Positions 19,321-27,753 are shown, numbered from the stretch's first letter. The stretch is 64,000 nt of DNA from Pseudomonas haemolytica (GCF_009659625.1 NZ_VOIW01000001.1:1054001-1118000); one strand, 5' to 3'. Made by a program: numbers and translations. The notes: generated from the sequence alone by a model not told the origin.

Positions 19321-20499
19321 GTGCTAAATACACCTTTTTCTCCTTGGCCATCGTTCAGTCACGAAGAGGCCGATGCCGTCCGCGATGTGATTCTTTCCAA
19401 TAAAGTCAACTATTGGACTGGGCAGGAAGCCCGAACCTTCGAGAAAGAGTTCGCGGCGTGGTCGGAAACGGAGTACGCGGTTGCGCTGGCCAACGGCACT
19501 GTAGCTCTGGATGTGGCATTCAAGGCGCTTGGCATAGGTAGCGGTGATGAAGTCGTTGTTACATCCCGTACGTTTCTTGCGTCTGTTTCGAGTATCGTCA
19601 ATGCAGGGGCCGTACCTGTATTCGCTGATGTTGACCTCGATTCGCAAAACATTACCGCCGAAACCATTCGTGCCGTATTGACGCCTCGTACTCGGGCTAT
19701 CGTTTGTGTTCACTTGGCCGGTTGGCCATGTGATATGGATCCGATCATGGATCTTGCCGCAGAAAATGACATCAAGGTAATCGAGGATTGCGCGCAGGCG
19801 CACGGTGCTTTCTACAAAGGGCGCCGCGTCGGCTCTATTGGCCACATCGGTGCGTGGTCGTTTTGCCAAGATAAGATTATGACCACCGGCGGTGAGGGGG
19901 GCATGGTTACCACCAATGACCGCGACTTATGGTCGTCAATGTGGTCATACAAGGATCACGGCAAGAGTTGGGAGGCAGTCTATGAACGCCAGCACGCCCC
20001 CGGCTTCCGTTGGCTGCACGAAAGCTTCGGCACCAATTGGCGGATGCTGGAAGTGCAGGCTGTGATAGGCAGGATCCAACTGCGGCGCATGGTTGACTGG
20101 GAAGCGAGCCGTAAGGCTAATGCGGCGCGTATCTGGGATACAGCCAGTCAGCTTGTAGGCTTGCGTGTACCCCAAGTGCCATCGCACATCACTCATGCGG
20201 CATATAAATGTTATGTCTTTGTGGAGCCATCGTCTCTGAAGGATGGATGGAACCGCGACCGAATTATCGAAGCGCTGGTCGCTCGAGGTGTTCCGGCGTT
20301 CTCCGGTTCATGCTCCGAGGTTTACTTGGAAAAAGCTTTCGACAATACCGGGTGGCGCCCTACCGTTCGATTACCTAATGCGGTCGAGCTTGGTGAGACC
20401 AGCCTGATGTTCCTGGTTCATCCCACGCTGACGGACAAGGAAATTGAGTGGACTTGTGAGACGTTGACGCAGGTAATGCGCGAGGCAGCAACAATATAG
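19321..20499 (+). CDS. pglE: PglE-type UDP-4-keto-sugar aminotransferase
   Basis: 392 residues from GTG 19321; a TTG 24 bases upstream is also in frame and cannot be excluded, because the SD is weak for both. DegT/DnrJ/EryC1 PLP family: ALANGTVALDVAFKALGIGS, GDEVVVTSRTF, VHLAGWPCDMDPI, IEDCAQAHGA. The catalytic lysine is in FCQDKIMTTGGEGG at about K185. It would aminate the C4 keto group made by WbpM. It differs clearly from the rffA product of the same cluster, so two separate amino sugars are made. Follows pglD after 106 bases. Confidence 0.88.
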   Translation: MLNTPFSPWPSFSHEEADAVRDVILSNKVNYWTGQEARTFEKEFAAWSETEYAVALANGTVALDVAFKALGIGSGDEVVVTSRTFLASVSSIVNAGAVPVFADVDLDSQNITAETIRAVLTPRTRAIVCVHLAGWPCDMDPIMDLAAENDIKVIEDCAQAHGAFYKGRRVGSIGHIGAWSFCQDKIMTTGGEGGMVTTNDRDLWSSMWSYKDHGKSWEAVYERQHAPGFRWLHESFGTNWRMLEVQAVIGRIQLRRMVDWEASRKANAARIWDTASQLVGLRVPQVPSHITHAAYKCYVFVEPSSLKDGWNRDRIIEALVARGVPAFSGSCSEVYLEKAFDNTGWRPTVRLPNAVELGETSLMFLVHPTLTDKEIEWTCETLTQVMREAATI

Positions 20500-20627
20500 C
20501 CGCTGGAGGCCCGGAAGTAGTTAAGGGTCCATAGGTACGGCATGTGATGAAAAATCACAGCCGTATCCAAATGTTCAACTGTTGCACATGAACCGTTTCA
20601 GTTTTAGCAAGGGTGTTTAGAGGGGTT

Positions 20628-22622
20628 ATGGATAAGATACGTGCGTACTTGGTGGGATTGCCCCGACGACAAAAACGCGTTCTGCAACTGATAACCGACG
20701 TGTTAGTGGTCTGGTTTGCGTTATGGATGGCTTTTGTAGTACGTCTTGGCGTAGACGAGATGATCAATCCTGTCGCGATGCACTTATGGTTGTTTATCTG
20801 CGCCCCAGTCGTTGCCATTCCCTTGTTTATCCGCTTTGGCATGTATCGTGCGGTGATGCGTTATTTCGGTAATGATGCGCTGATTGCGATTATCAAGGCT
20901 GTGAGCCTTTCGTCGCTCATACTGGGTGTTGTTGTCTATTGGTACAGCAACCACCAAAATGTTGTCCCGCGTTCTATCATATTCAACTATTGGTGGCTAA
21001 GCCTCATCATGGTGGGCGGTCTGCGGTTAGGGATGCGTCAATATTTCCTGGGCGATTGGTTCGCCGCCGCACAACACGTGCCGTTCACCAATCGGGAAGA
21101 TGGCTTGCCCCGTGTCGCTATCTACGGAGCAGGCGCAGCGGGTAATCAGTTGGTCGCAGCCCTGCGTATGGGTAGAGTGATGCGCCCGGTAGCATTCATC
21201 GACGACGACGTCAGTATCTCTGATCGTGTTATTTCCGGCCTTCAGGTTTACAAGCCCAAACATATTCAGCGGATGATCGACGCTACAGGCGCTCAGGAAA
21301 TTCTTTTGGCTATACCCTCGTCTAATCGAGGGCGTCGCCGGGAAATCCTCGGTTTTCTTGAAGGCTTCCCCCTGCATGTGCGCAGTGTCCCTGGCTTTAT
21401 GGATTTGGCCAGCGGCAGGGTGAAGGTCGACGATATCCAGGAAGTTGATATCGCTGACCTTCTGGGCCGTGATGCCGTGCCTGCTCAAGACGAACTGTTG
21501 GAGCATTGCATCAAAGGGCAGTGCGTTTTAGTGACAGGCGCCGGTGGTTCAATCGGCTCTGAGCTTTGTCGACAAATACTTTCCTTGCACCCTACGACAC
21601 TGCTGTTGTTCGAACACAGTGAGTTCAACCTTTACAGCATTCTTTCCGAGCTTGAGCAGCGCATTACCCGTGAGTCATTGCCGGTTAAGCTGTTGCCAAT
21701 CCTGGGGTCCATACGTAATCCGTCCAAGCTTGTCGACGTCATGAACACCTGGCGGGTGGATACTGTGTATCACGCCGCTGCCTATAAGCATGTTCCGATG
21801 GTCGAACATAATATAGCCGAGGGCGTGCTCAATAATGTAATAGGTACGCTCAATACGGCGCAGGCTGCCTTACAGACTGGCGTTGCCAACTTTGTACTGA
21901 TCTCCACAGACAAGGCCGTACGCCCGACCAATATCATGGGTAGCACGAAACGATTGGCTGAATTGGTTTTGCAAGCACTAAGCCGTGAAGTCGCTCCCGT
22001 GTTGTTCGGCGACAACACCTGTGTACCCAGGGTCAATAAAACGCGCTTTACCATGGTGCGTTTCGGTAACGTACTGGGTTCTTCGGGCTCTGTCATCCCG
22101 CTATTCCATAGGCAAATCAAGTCGGGTGGGCCGTTGACGGTGACTCACCCGAAGATCACCCGTTATTTCATGACAATCCCCGAAGCGGCCCAGTTGGTAA
22201 TTCAAGCCGGCTCCATGGGCCAAGGGGGAGATGTATTTGTGCTGGATATGGGCGAGCCCGTAAGAATCATCGAGCTGGCTGAGAAGATGATTCACTTGTC
22301 AGGTCTGAGTGTGCGCTCTGAGAAGAATCCTCATGGCGACATCGCCATCGAGTTTTCCGGCTTGCGTCCTGGCGAAAAACTGTACGAAGAGTTGCTGATC
22401 GGTGACAACGTGGTGGCTACCCGGCACCCGATGATCATGAGTGCTGATGAAGATAATCTTGCTTGGGACGTACTCAAGGTCAAATTGACGGAGTTGCTTT
22501 CTGCTGTGGATCAGGACGATTACTCGCGAGTTCGGCAATTGCTGCGCGATACTGTCAGCGGCTATGCGCCAGATGGCGAAATTGTTGACTGGATCTACCA
22601 GCAGCGTCGCCTTGAACCTTAA
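20628..22622 (+). CDS. wbpM: WbpM-type UDP-GlcNAc 4,6-dehydratase
   Basis: 664 residues from ATG 20628, the length and N-terminus expected for WbpM (MDKIRAYLVGLPRRQKRVLQ). Four N-terminal membrane helices are followed by a Rossmann-like linker domain with GAGAAGNQLV, then the SDR catalytic domain. That domain has TGAGGSIGSE near residue 302, AAAYKHVPMVE, and STDKAVRPTNIMGSTKR. In the last motif Met437 stands where other SDRs have Tyr and Lys441 follows, the S-M-K triad known for WbpM-class enzymes. Product: UDP-2-acetamido-2,6-dideoxy-4-keto-glucose at the inner membrane. Conserved last gene of Pseudomonas O-antigen clusters. Confidence 0.96.
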   Translation: MDKIRAYLVGLPRRQKRVLQLITDVLVVWFALWMAFVVRLGVDEMINPVAMHLWLFICAPVVAIPLFIRFGMYRAVMRYFGNDALIAIIKAVSLSSLILGVVVYWYSNHQNVVPRSIIFNYWWLSLIMVGGLRLGMRQYFLGDWFAAAQHVPFTNREDGLPRVAIYGAGAAGNQLVAALRMGRVMRPVAFIDDDVSISDRVISGLQVYKPKHIQRMIDATGAQEILLAIPSSNRGRRREILGFLEGFPLHVRSVPGFMDLASGRVKVDDIQEVDIADLLGRDAVPAQDELLEHCIKGQCVLVTGAGGSIGSELCRQILSLHPTTLLLFEHSEFNLYSILSELEQRITRESLPVKLLPILGSIRNPSKLVDVMNTWRVDTVYHAAAYKHVPMVEHNIAEGVLNNVIGTLNTAQAALQTGVANFVLISTDKAVRPTNIMGSTKRLAELVLQALSREVAPVLFGDNTCVPRVNKTRFTMVRFGNVLGSSGSVIPLFHRQIKSGGPLTVTHPKITRYFMTIPEAAQLVIQAGSMGQGGDVFVLDMGEPVRIIELAEKMIHLSGLSVRSEKNPHGDIAIEFSGLRPGEKLYEELLIGDNVVATRHPMIMSADEDNLAWDVLKVKLTELLSAVDQDDYSRVRQLLRDTVSGYAPDGEIVDWIYQQRRLEP

Positions 22623-22842
22623 GAACGTGACCTTTATGGCGCGCGGCGCAAATGCCGCCTAGAGGCCGGCGTTGATGAGCATGGGGACGAGAACCTGGCC
22701 ATCGGCGCCTTCTTCGGGCTTATGCTCATCAACGGTAACCTGATCAACCCCCCCGGTGCCATGGCAAACCCAGGCGCTTACCCATCGGCGGTTATATTCG
22801 TGATAGTGCGGTTAACTGGAGAGCGTATTCTATTTCGGAAAA

Positions 22843-22868
22843 TCTGATGCCAGATTTCTGGCATCAGA
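22843..22868. terminator. Perfect 12-bp inverted repeat, bidirectional terminator-like
   Basis: TCTGATGCCAGA (22843-22854) and its exact complement (22857-22868) with a two-base loop. On the minus strand it is followed by TTTTCC, so it likely ends the acetyltransferase transcript, whose stop codon lies 12 bases away. It may also stop read-through from wbpM. The 220 bases between wbpM and this hairpin hold no supported gene. Confidence 0.7.
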
Positions 22869-22879
22869 CTGGAGCACCA

Positions 22880-23440
22880 TTATTTTTCCGAATCTAAATA
22901 ATGTTTTTCGAGCTCCAGAAGTTCTTGGCTTCGATTTTTAAGCCTCTTCGCGGGTACGCCAAAATAAATGCCCCAAGGGTCTGTAGATTTCGTAACCATT
23001 GACATTGCCCCTACTGAACAACCTTCTGCCAGCGTTACACCTGGCAAAACAATGGAGGAGGTTCCGATGATGACGTGACGACCGATATGTACCGGTAACT
23101 TTGCTTCGTTCTTGTACTGGCTGGGTACAGTTGGATTGGTCAGGGTTTTTCCGCTGTAGTCATCGGATTGAGCAAAAACATGACAACCATATGCCAGGCC
23201 TGAGAAGTCCTCCATGGTGATGCCAAGCTCACCACCCGCCACATTGTTGAAAATGGCGATATGGACATTTCGCCCTAAAGTGACAGTCCCTGAAATAACG
23301 CAAAAATCATCAATGCGAGTGTTGTCACCGATTGAAATTCTATCGCAGTTATATATAGAAGCTTTGTCGCTTATCTTTACATTTTTTCCGAGGCTTTTAA
23401 AACCCATTTCTTTTAACTTTGCTTCTGAAATAAAAGCCAT
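22880..23440 (-). CDS. LbH (hexapeptide-repeat) sugar acetyltransferase
   Basis: 186 residues with imperfect hexapeptide repeats from about residue 20 (VKISDKASIYNCDRISIGDN, then VTLGRNVHIAIFNNV). A catalytic-site-like loop QSDDYSG follows. The C-terminal coil VHIGRHVIIGTSSIVLPGVTL is typical of O-acetyltransferases of the Maa/WbbJ/CysE group using acetyl-CoA. It is transcribed against the O-antigen genes and is AT-rich. It probably modifies an O-antigen sugar. It is formally a candidate for the missing amino-sugar acetylation after RffA, although RffC is of the unrelated GNAT fold. Confidence 0.85.
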   Translation of the reverse strand: MAFISEAKLKEMGFKSLGKNVKISDKASIYNCDRISIGDNTRIDDFCVISGTVTLGRNVHIAIFNNVAGGELGITMEDFSGLAYGCHVFAQSDDYSGKTLTNPTVPSQYKNEAKLPVHIGRHVIIGTSSIVLPGVTLAEGCSVGAMSMVTKSTDPWGIYFGVPAKRLKNRSQELLELEKHYLDSEK

Positions 23441-24006
23441 TTTGATAACTCATTTGGTTTGATTTGGTGGTGTTGCAAAGTTGCTCAGTTGAACGCACAT
23501 GTCTTTTCGGTAGTTAGAGTGACTCGTATGTCTAACGCGAGCAACGGCGTCCAACGTTGTGAATTCTTTAGCCATGAAATTCCATTGGCAGGTACAAAAC
23601 TACACCGCATCAGGGGCACCAAGGCTTTACTGGGCGCTGCACGGTTTGATCGGTGGTTTTCATCCGTTTGAAAAAAACGTTCACACATTCATTTCGGGCC
23701 TTTTGAGCACAGATCTATGGCGTCTTCCGACTGCGATTCTAGACTATGAGCGCTTCTATGTCCGCAGCTGATATCAGGGAACAACTGAGGCTCGGGGGCA
23801 TCCGTGCCTCAAAATCCCTGAGTAGCGGGCTGTACAGGTATAAGGATGGAACTTCCCAAGGTCTGGAAGCTGACTTAGCTATTCTATGGCGTAATGAAAA
23901 CCTAGCGAATCCACACGCTGTGCAAGGTGTACAACAGTGAATTTGGCACTGTTCACACGCTGTTACTCACCCATTTTTGACACCCTACAACCATCGCCTA
24001 ACGTAG
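23441..24006. other. 566-bp region without a recognisable gene, right edge of the O-antigen cluster
   Basis: Only short overlapping frames (longest about 70 codons, for example 23559-23771 and 23746-23940), none resembling a family I know. It begins near an IS6-like terminal sequence. The region sits between accessory DNA and the conserved comEA-like gene, so decayed mobile DNA is the most economical reading. No transposase motif could be identified. Confidence 0.5.
23466..23482 (+). mobile_element. Second IS6-like terminal sequence, same orientation as 7629-7643
   Basis: GGTGGTGTTGCAAAGTT differs from the IS6-like core GGTTCTGTTGCAAAGTT at two of 17 bases. It lies just outside the acetyltransferase gene, so the two copies bracket the whole O-antigen cluster in direct orientation. 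No transposase is visible. Confidence 0.35.
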
Positions 24007-24033
24007 AAAAGCAGCTTCGGAATAGCTGCTTTT
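24007..24033 (+). terminator. Rho-independent terminator
   Basis: AAAAGCAGCT (24007-24016) pairs perfectly with AGCTGCTTTT (24024-24033) around a seven-base loop, followed by CTCTT. It isolates the comEA-like gene from transcription coming out of the O-antigen region. Confidence 0.85.
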
Positions 24034-24061
24034 CTCTTACCGATGTCATGGAGCGTCACCA

Positions 24062-24394
24062 ATGCAAAACCTCTACATTTCATCCCTCATCTTTGCCTTC
24101 CTCACCAGCCTCTCCGTTGCCACCACCGCAGCGCCGTCTATCAAACCCGAAGCCCCGACACCGATCTCCACTCAAACGACCACGACCGAACAATCCACCA
24201 AGGTCAACCTCAACGCCGCCGACGCCGAAACCCTGCGTCGCGATCTGTTCGGTATCGGCGCTTCCAAGGCAAAGGCGATCGTCGCCTATCGCGAAAGCAA
24301 CGGCCCGTTCACGGCGGTGGATGAGTTGTTGGAAGTGAAAGGCATCGGCAAGGCGTTGCTGGAGAAGAATCGCGACAGGCTGGTTATCAATTGA
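24062..24394 (+). CDS. ComEA-like helix-hairpin-helix DNA-binding protein
   Basis: 110 residues. Signal peptide-like N-terminus (about 1-24, ending in TTAAPS), a Thr/Pro-rich linker, then one (HhH)2 domain from about residue 47: VNLNAADAETLRRDLFGIGASKAKAIV and a second hairpin VKGIGKALLEKN. Family role: periplasmic DNA binding during uptake in natural transformation. In Pseudomonas the gene is conserved directly after wbpM, irrespective of competence. It stands alone between two terminators. Confidence 0.9.
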   Translation: MQNLYISSLIFAFLTSLSVATTAAPSIKPEAPTPISTQTTTTEQSTKVNLNAADAETLRRDLFGIGASKAKAIVAYRESNGPFTAVDELLEVKGIGKALLEKNRDRLVIN

Positions 24395-24413
24395 GGATGT
24401 GAATAGGGTCCAG

Positions 24414-24437
24414 AAGGCCGGTCGTCGACCGGCCTTT
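24414..24437 (+). terminator. Terminator of the comEA-like gene
   Basis: AAGGCCGGTC (24414-24423), loop GTC, GACCGGCCTT (24427-24436), followed by TCC. It lies 20 bases after the stop codon. Confidence 0.88.
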
Positions 24438-24509
24438 CCGTTATTCGGGGCTCGCGCCTTTTAAACCTCAGGTGCCATTGGCATGAAACGTGATTACATC
24501 TAACTCAGT

Positions 24510-24524
24510 GATTGTTCAACAATC
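24510..24524. promoter_or_regulatory. Perfect palindrome, candidate GntR-family operator
   Basis: GATTGTTCAACAATC: two seven-base arms around one central base, 11 bases upstream of the regulator's ATG. FCD-type GntR repressors commonly bind short palindromes with TTGT...ACAA cores. Its place over the leader of the regulator gene suggests autoregulation. Confidence 0.6.
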
Positions 24525-24535
24525 TTGAGGTGGTG

Positions 24536-25180
24536 ATGACGCTCAATTTGTCTTTAGCCGACCAGATCGCTCTGGAGCTACGTGCCGACATTATCGGTGG
24601 GCGGTTATTGCCAGGTATGCCGTTGATCGAGGTAGATCTCGTCAAAGCGTACAACGCATCGCGCAATACGATTCGTGAGGCGCTACATCGCTTGGGCCAG
24701 GAGGGGCTCACGCGCTATGTGCGCAATAAGGGCGTGATGGTTCGGCGCTTGGAGCGAGAAGAAGTGCGTGACCTGTTCGTAGTGCGTCGTACCCTGGAGT
24801 TGCAGGCGATTGCCCAGAGTGGCCCGCTGGCGGACGCTCAATCAGACCGTATGCAAAGCGCCATTGAGGCCACGACTCTGGCCCGGGAGCGCGAGGACTG
24901 GCGAGCGGTGGCCACCCACAGCCTGGTGTTCCACCAGCAGATTGTCGGGTTAATGGGCAGCCCGTTGTTCGATGAGTTTTTCGCTCAGGTGATTGCGCAG
25001 TTGCGCCTGGTGTTCTGCGCTGCGCCTGATGAGCAGCGTTTTCAGTCACCCTGGCTGGAGCGGGACCACGAGATTTACACGCTCCTGGTCAATAACCACA
25101 CCTTGGCCGCTAGTGAGGCAATGAGCCTGTACCTGGATGATTCGGAACGCCTTTCCCTTGCCTTGTTTGATCACTCTTGA
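24536..25180 (+). CDS. GntR-family transcriptional regulator (FCD/FadR type)
   Basis: 214 residues from ATG 24536 (GAGG five bases before). The in-frame TTG at 24512 lies inside the operator and is rejected. N-terminal winged helix (about 1-70) with LIEVDLVKAYNASRNTIREALHRLGQEG is followed by an all-helical FCD ligand domain (about 75-205) with FVVRRTLE and metal-ligand histidines (THSLVFHQQIV, ERDHEIYTLL). A carboxylate or similar metabolite is the usual ligand. It precedes the DUF1989 gene by 14 bases, so these two form an operon and the regulator probably controls it, perhaps with the permease downstream. Confidence 0.9.
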   Translation: MTLNLSLADQIALELRADIIGGRLLPGMPLIEVDLVKAYNASRNTIREALHRLGQEGLTRYVRNKGVMVRRLEREEVRDLFVVRRTLELQAIAQSGPLADAQSDRMQSAIEATTLAREREDWRAVATHSLVFHQQIVGLMGSPLFDEFFAQVIAQLRLVFCAAPDEQRFQSPWLERDHEIYTLLVNNHTLAASEAMSLYLDDSERLSLALFDHS

Positions 25181-25194
25181 TGGAGGATTGCCCC

Positions 25195-26043
25195 ATGTAC
25201 AAAGACTATCCGGCCGCTTACCAGGTCAGTAAAGGTTCAGCGTTGCAGGTGGATACGGCGTTCTATGAGCGTATTCGTGATCACAAGGATCAGCGCACGT
25301 TGATCGAGCAGTTCGAGGTACCGATCCGTACGGGCAGGGCATGGAAGGTTCCGGCTGGGCATGTGTTTCGTGTGACCACGCCGGTGGGGCCGCAGGTGGG
25401 TGACTTCAATGTGTGGAACGCCAATGATCCGCGCGAACGTCTGTGGGCTGCGCGTACCCGGCAGCTACAGGGCGCGCATGTCAGTACCCATGACCGGCTG
25501 TGGTCGAATCTGCCATTCTTACGGCCCCTGGTGACCATCACCGATGACAGCCTGGCCAGCTACGGCATTGATGAGCACGGCGGCCGCCTGCACGATTTGC
25601 TTGGCACGCGTTGCGACCCTTATGTGAACCGTATGCTGACCGGTGAGGACTTCCATCACCACTGCCACTCGAACCTGACCCGTGCGGTATTGCCCCATGG
25701 TCTGACAGAGTTCGACGTGCATGATGTACTGAATATTTTCCAGTGCACCGGCCTCAATCACGATGACATGTACTTTATGAAAGCCTGTCCGGCGCAGAAG
25801 GGCGATTACCTGGAGTTCTTCGCCGAGATTGATCTGCTGTGTGCGCTGTCGACGTGCCCGGGCGGGGATTTGTCGCTGCCGATGTGGGGGCCGGACGCGC
25901 AGGATCCGCTGACGGTGTGTCGTCCGTTGGGGGTGGAAATCTACAGGCTGGAGGATGAGTTGCTGAGCGGCTGGAGCCAACCGGAACGTGCTGCCTACAA
26001 GGGGCAGCACGGGTTGCATATTGCCAAGGCGGATTGGGAGTAA
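25195..26043 (+). CDS. DUF1989 (urea carboxylase-associated family) protein
   Basis: 282 residues from ATG 25195 (GGAGG eight bases upstream). Single DUF1989 domain: WKVPAGHVFRVTTPVGPQVGDFN, HDVLNIFQCTGLNHDD, KGDYLEFFAEIDLLCALSTC and PGGDLS motifs. Some DUF1989 pairs have been shown to form carboxyguanidine deiminase (CgdAB) beside guanidine carboxylase. Here the gene is single, with no carboxylase or hydrolase next to it. Neighbours are a GntR regulator and an amine-type permease, so it may act on a small amine or amidine. Exact substrate unknown. Confidence 0.85.
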   Translation: MYKDYPAAYQVSKGSALQVDTAFYERIRDHKDQRTLIEQFEVPIRTGRAWKVPAGHVFRVTTPVGPQVGDFNVWNANDPRERLWAARTRQLQGAHVSTHDRLWSNLPFLRPLVTITDDSLASYGIDEHGGRLHDLLGTRCDPYVNRMLTGEDFHHHCHSNLTRAVLPHGLTEFDVHDVLNIFQCTGLNHDDMYFMKACPAQKGDYLEFFAEIDLLCALSTCPGGDLSLPMWGPDAQDPLTVCRPLGVEIYRLEDELLSGWSQPERAAYKGQHGLHIAKADWE

Positions 26044-26051
26044 CTCAGGGT

Positions 26052-26219
26052 TCAGCGATCCTGCGCATCCTTGGCATCCGCCTGCGCATTACGCTCGGCC
26101 ACGCGTTTGCGTTGTTCGTCGGTGAGTTCCACCTTGTTGGCGCTGTCACGCAGCATCATCAGCCCACCGACGATCGACCCGATCGCTACTAACATAATCA
26201 ACCACGCATACCACGGCAT
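26052..26219 (-). CDS. DUF2897-family small membrane protein
   Basis: 55 residues, one membrane helix (about 4-22, MPWYAWLIMLVAIGSIVGGL) and a charged tail (ELTDEQRKRVAERNAQADAK). An SD (AAGGAGAG) precedes the ATG at 26219. The pattern fits the DUF2897 family found across gammaproteobacteria. Convergent with the DUF1989 gene, only 8 bases away. Function unknown. Confidence 0.75.
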   Translation of the reverse strand: MPWYAWLIMLVAIGSIVGGLMMLRDSANKVELTDEQRKRVAERNAQADAKDAQDR

Positions 26220-26330
26220 AAGGCTCTCCTTGAGGCAGACATCCGTGGGAGATTTTTCCCACGGTAATGACTGCTTTGAGTGACGGGCTTTCTGAGTAGT
26301 TCAGTGTAGGCCCGTTCTGCCTCGCTGGCC

Positions 26331-27695
26331 CTATAGTCCCGTCAACATCGCATCTGCTGGGGCATCGGCGCGGTCTTGCGCGGTCATCTGGAAGTAGATG
26401 AAACCCACTGCCATGAAGCCGAGGAAGATCAGCCCGATCAGGGTGTTGAACCAGGCCATCGCCACCAGGCACACCACCGCCAGTACCAGTGCAATCCCTG
26501 GCACGATGGGGTAGCCCGGTGCGCGGAACGTGCGTTCAAGCAGCGGTTCGGTCTTACGCAGTTTGAACAGGCTGAGCATGCTCATGATGTACATGACGAT
26601 GGCACCGAACACCGCCATGGTGATCATCGCGGCGGTCAGGGTCATGCCACCCAGGTTGATCAGGCCGTCGCTGTAGATGGCTGCGATGCCGACGACGCCG
26701 CCGGCGATGATGGCGCGGTGGGGTGTCTGAAAACGCGACAGTTTGGCTAGGAAGGGCGGCAGGTAACCGGCGCGGGCCAGGGCGAAGAACTGGCGCGAGT
26801 AACCGAGGATGATCCCGTGGAAGCTCGCCACCAAGCCGAACAGGCCGATCCACACCAGCATGTGCAACCAGCCGGAGCTTTCGCCTACCACGGTTTTCAT
26901 CGCTTGAGGCAGTGGGTCGTTGATGTTCGACAAGGTGCGCCAGTCGCCCACGCCGCCGGCGAAGAACATTACGCCCATGGCCAGGATCACCAGGGTCAGG
27001 ATGCCGCTGATGTAGGCTTTTGGAATAGTACGCTTGGGATCTTTGGCCTCTTCGGCGGCCATGGCCGCGCCTTCGATGGCGAGGAAGAACCAAATGGCGA
27101 AAGGGATTGCCGCGAACATCCCGGCAATCGCCGGGGCGCCAAAGGTGTCGGAACCGGCCCAGCCATTGAGGGCAAAATTGCTGAAGCTGAACGCCGGGGC
27201 GACCACGCCCATGAACACCAGCAGTTCGGCGACGGCGAGTACGCACACCACCAGTTCAAAGGTAGCGGCAAGTTTTACACCGAGGATATTCAGGCCCATG
27301 AACACGATATAGGCGCCAACGGCCGCGTGTTTCGGGTCCAGGGCCGGGAACTGCACATTCAGATAGGCGCCAATGGCTAAGGCGATGGCAGGCGGCGCGA
27401 ACACGAATTCGATCAGGGTCGCCAACCCGGCAATCAAGCCGCCTTTCTCGCCAAAGGCACGACGACTGTAGGCAAACGGCCCACCTGCATGGGGAATCGC
27501 GGTGGTCAGCTCGGTGAAACTGAAGATAAAGCAGGTGTACATGGCGGCTACCATCAACGAGGTCACCAGGAAACCCAAGGTGCCAGCCACGCCCCAGCCA
27601 TAGCTCCAGCCGAAGTACTCGCCGGAAATCACCAGCCCGACGGCGATGCCCCACAGATGCAGGGTGCCCAGGGTGGGTTTGAGTTGTGTGTTCAT
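26331..27695 (-). CDS. eat: Ethanolamine-type permease (APC superfamily)
   Basis: 454 residues from ATG 27695 (an in-frame extension of 47 codons runs back through the promoter and is rejected). Twelve predicted membrane helices. The N-terminus LHLWGIAVGLVISGEYFGWS and EEAKDPKRTIPKAY match the amino acid-polyamine-organocation family branch called ethanolamine permease (Eat). It should import ethanolamine or a similar amine by symport across the inner membrane. The usual partners eutBC are not in the window. A sigma-54 promoter lies 42 bases upstream, which fits nitrogen-source control. Confidence 0.85.
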   Translation of the reverse strand: MNTQLKPTLGTLHLWGIAVGLVISGEYFGWSYGWGVAGTLGFLVTSLMVAAMYTCFIFSFTELTTAIPHAGGPFAYSRRAFGEKGGLIAGLATLIEFVFAPPAIALAIGAYLNVQFPALDPKHAAVGAYIVFMGLNILGVKLAATFELVVCVLAVAELLVFMGVVAPAFSFSNFALNGWAGSDTFGAPAIAGMFAAIPFAIWFFLAIEGAAMAAEEAKDPKRTIPKAYISGILTLVILAMGVMFFAGGVGDWRTLSNINDPLPQAMKTVVGESSGWLHMLVWIGLFGLVASFHGIILGYSRQFFALARAGYLPPFLAKLSRFQTPHRAIIAGGVVGIAAIYSDGLINLGGMTLTAAMITMAVFGAIVMYIMSMLSLFKLRKTEPLLERTFRAPGYPIVPGIALVLAVVCLVAMAWFNTLIGLIFLGFMAVGFIYFQMTAQDRADAPADAMLTGL

Positions 27696-27736
27696 TGTGC
27701 GGTGCTCCCTGAAGGGGTTGGAATGATTCAGGGTGT

Positions 27737-27753
27737 TGCAGCGGTTGTGCCAG
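27737..27753 (-). promoter_or_regulatory. Sigma-54 promoter of the permease gene
   Basis: On the minus strand the sequence reads CTGGCACAACCGCTGCA. It matches the -24/-12 consensus YTGGCACGrNNNTTGCW at all fixed positions except two, with correct GG-to-GC spacing. The predicted start of transcription is near 27727, about 30 bases before the ATG. Upstream, CTGTGTCGT occurs twice in direct repeat (27763-27771 and 27782-27790), a possible activator site. Confidence 0.78.
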
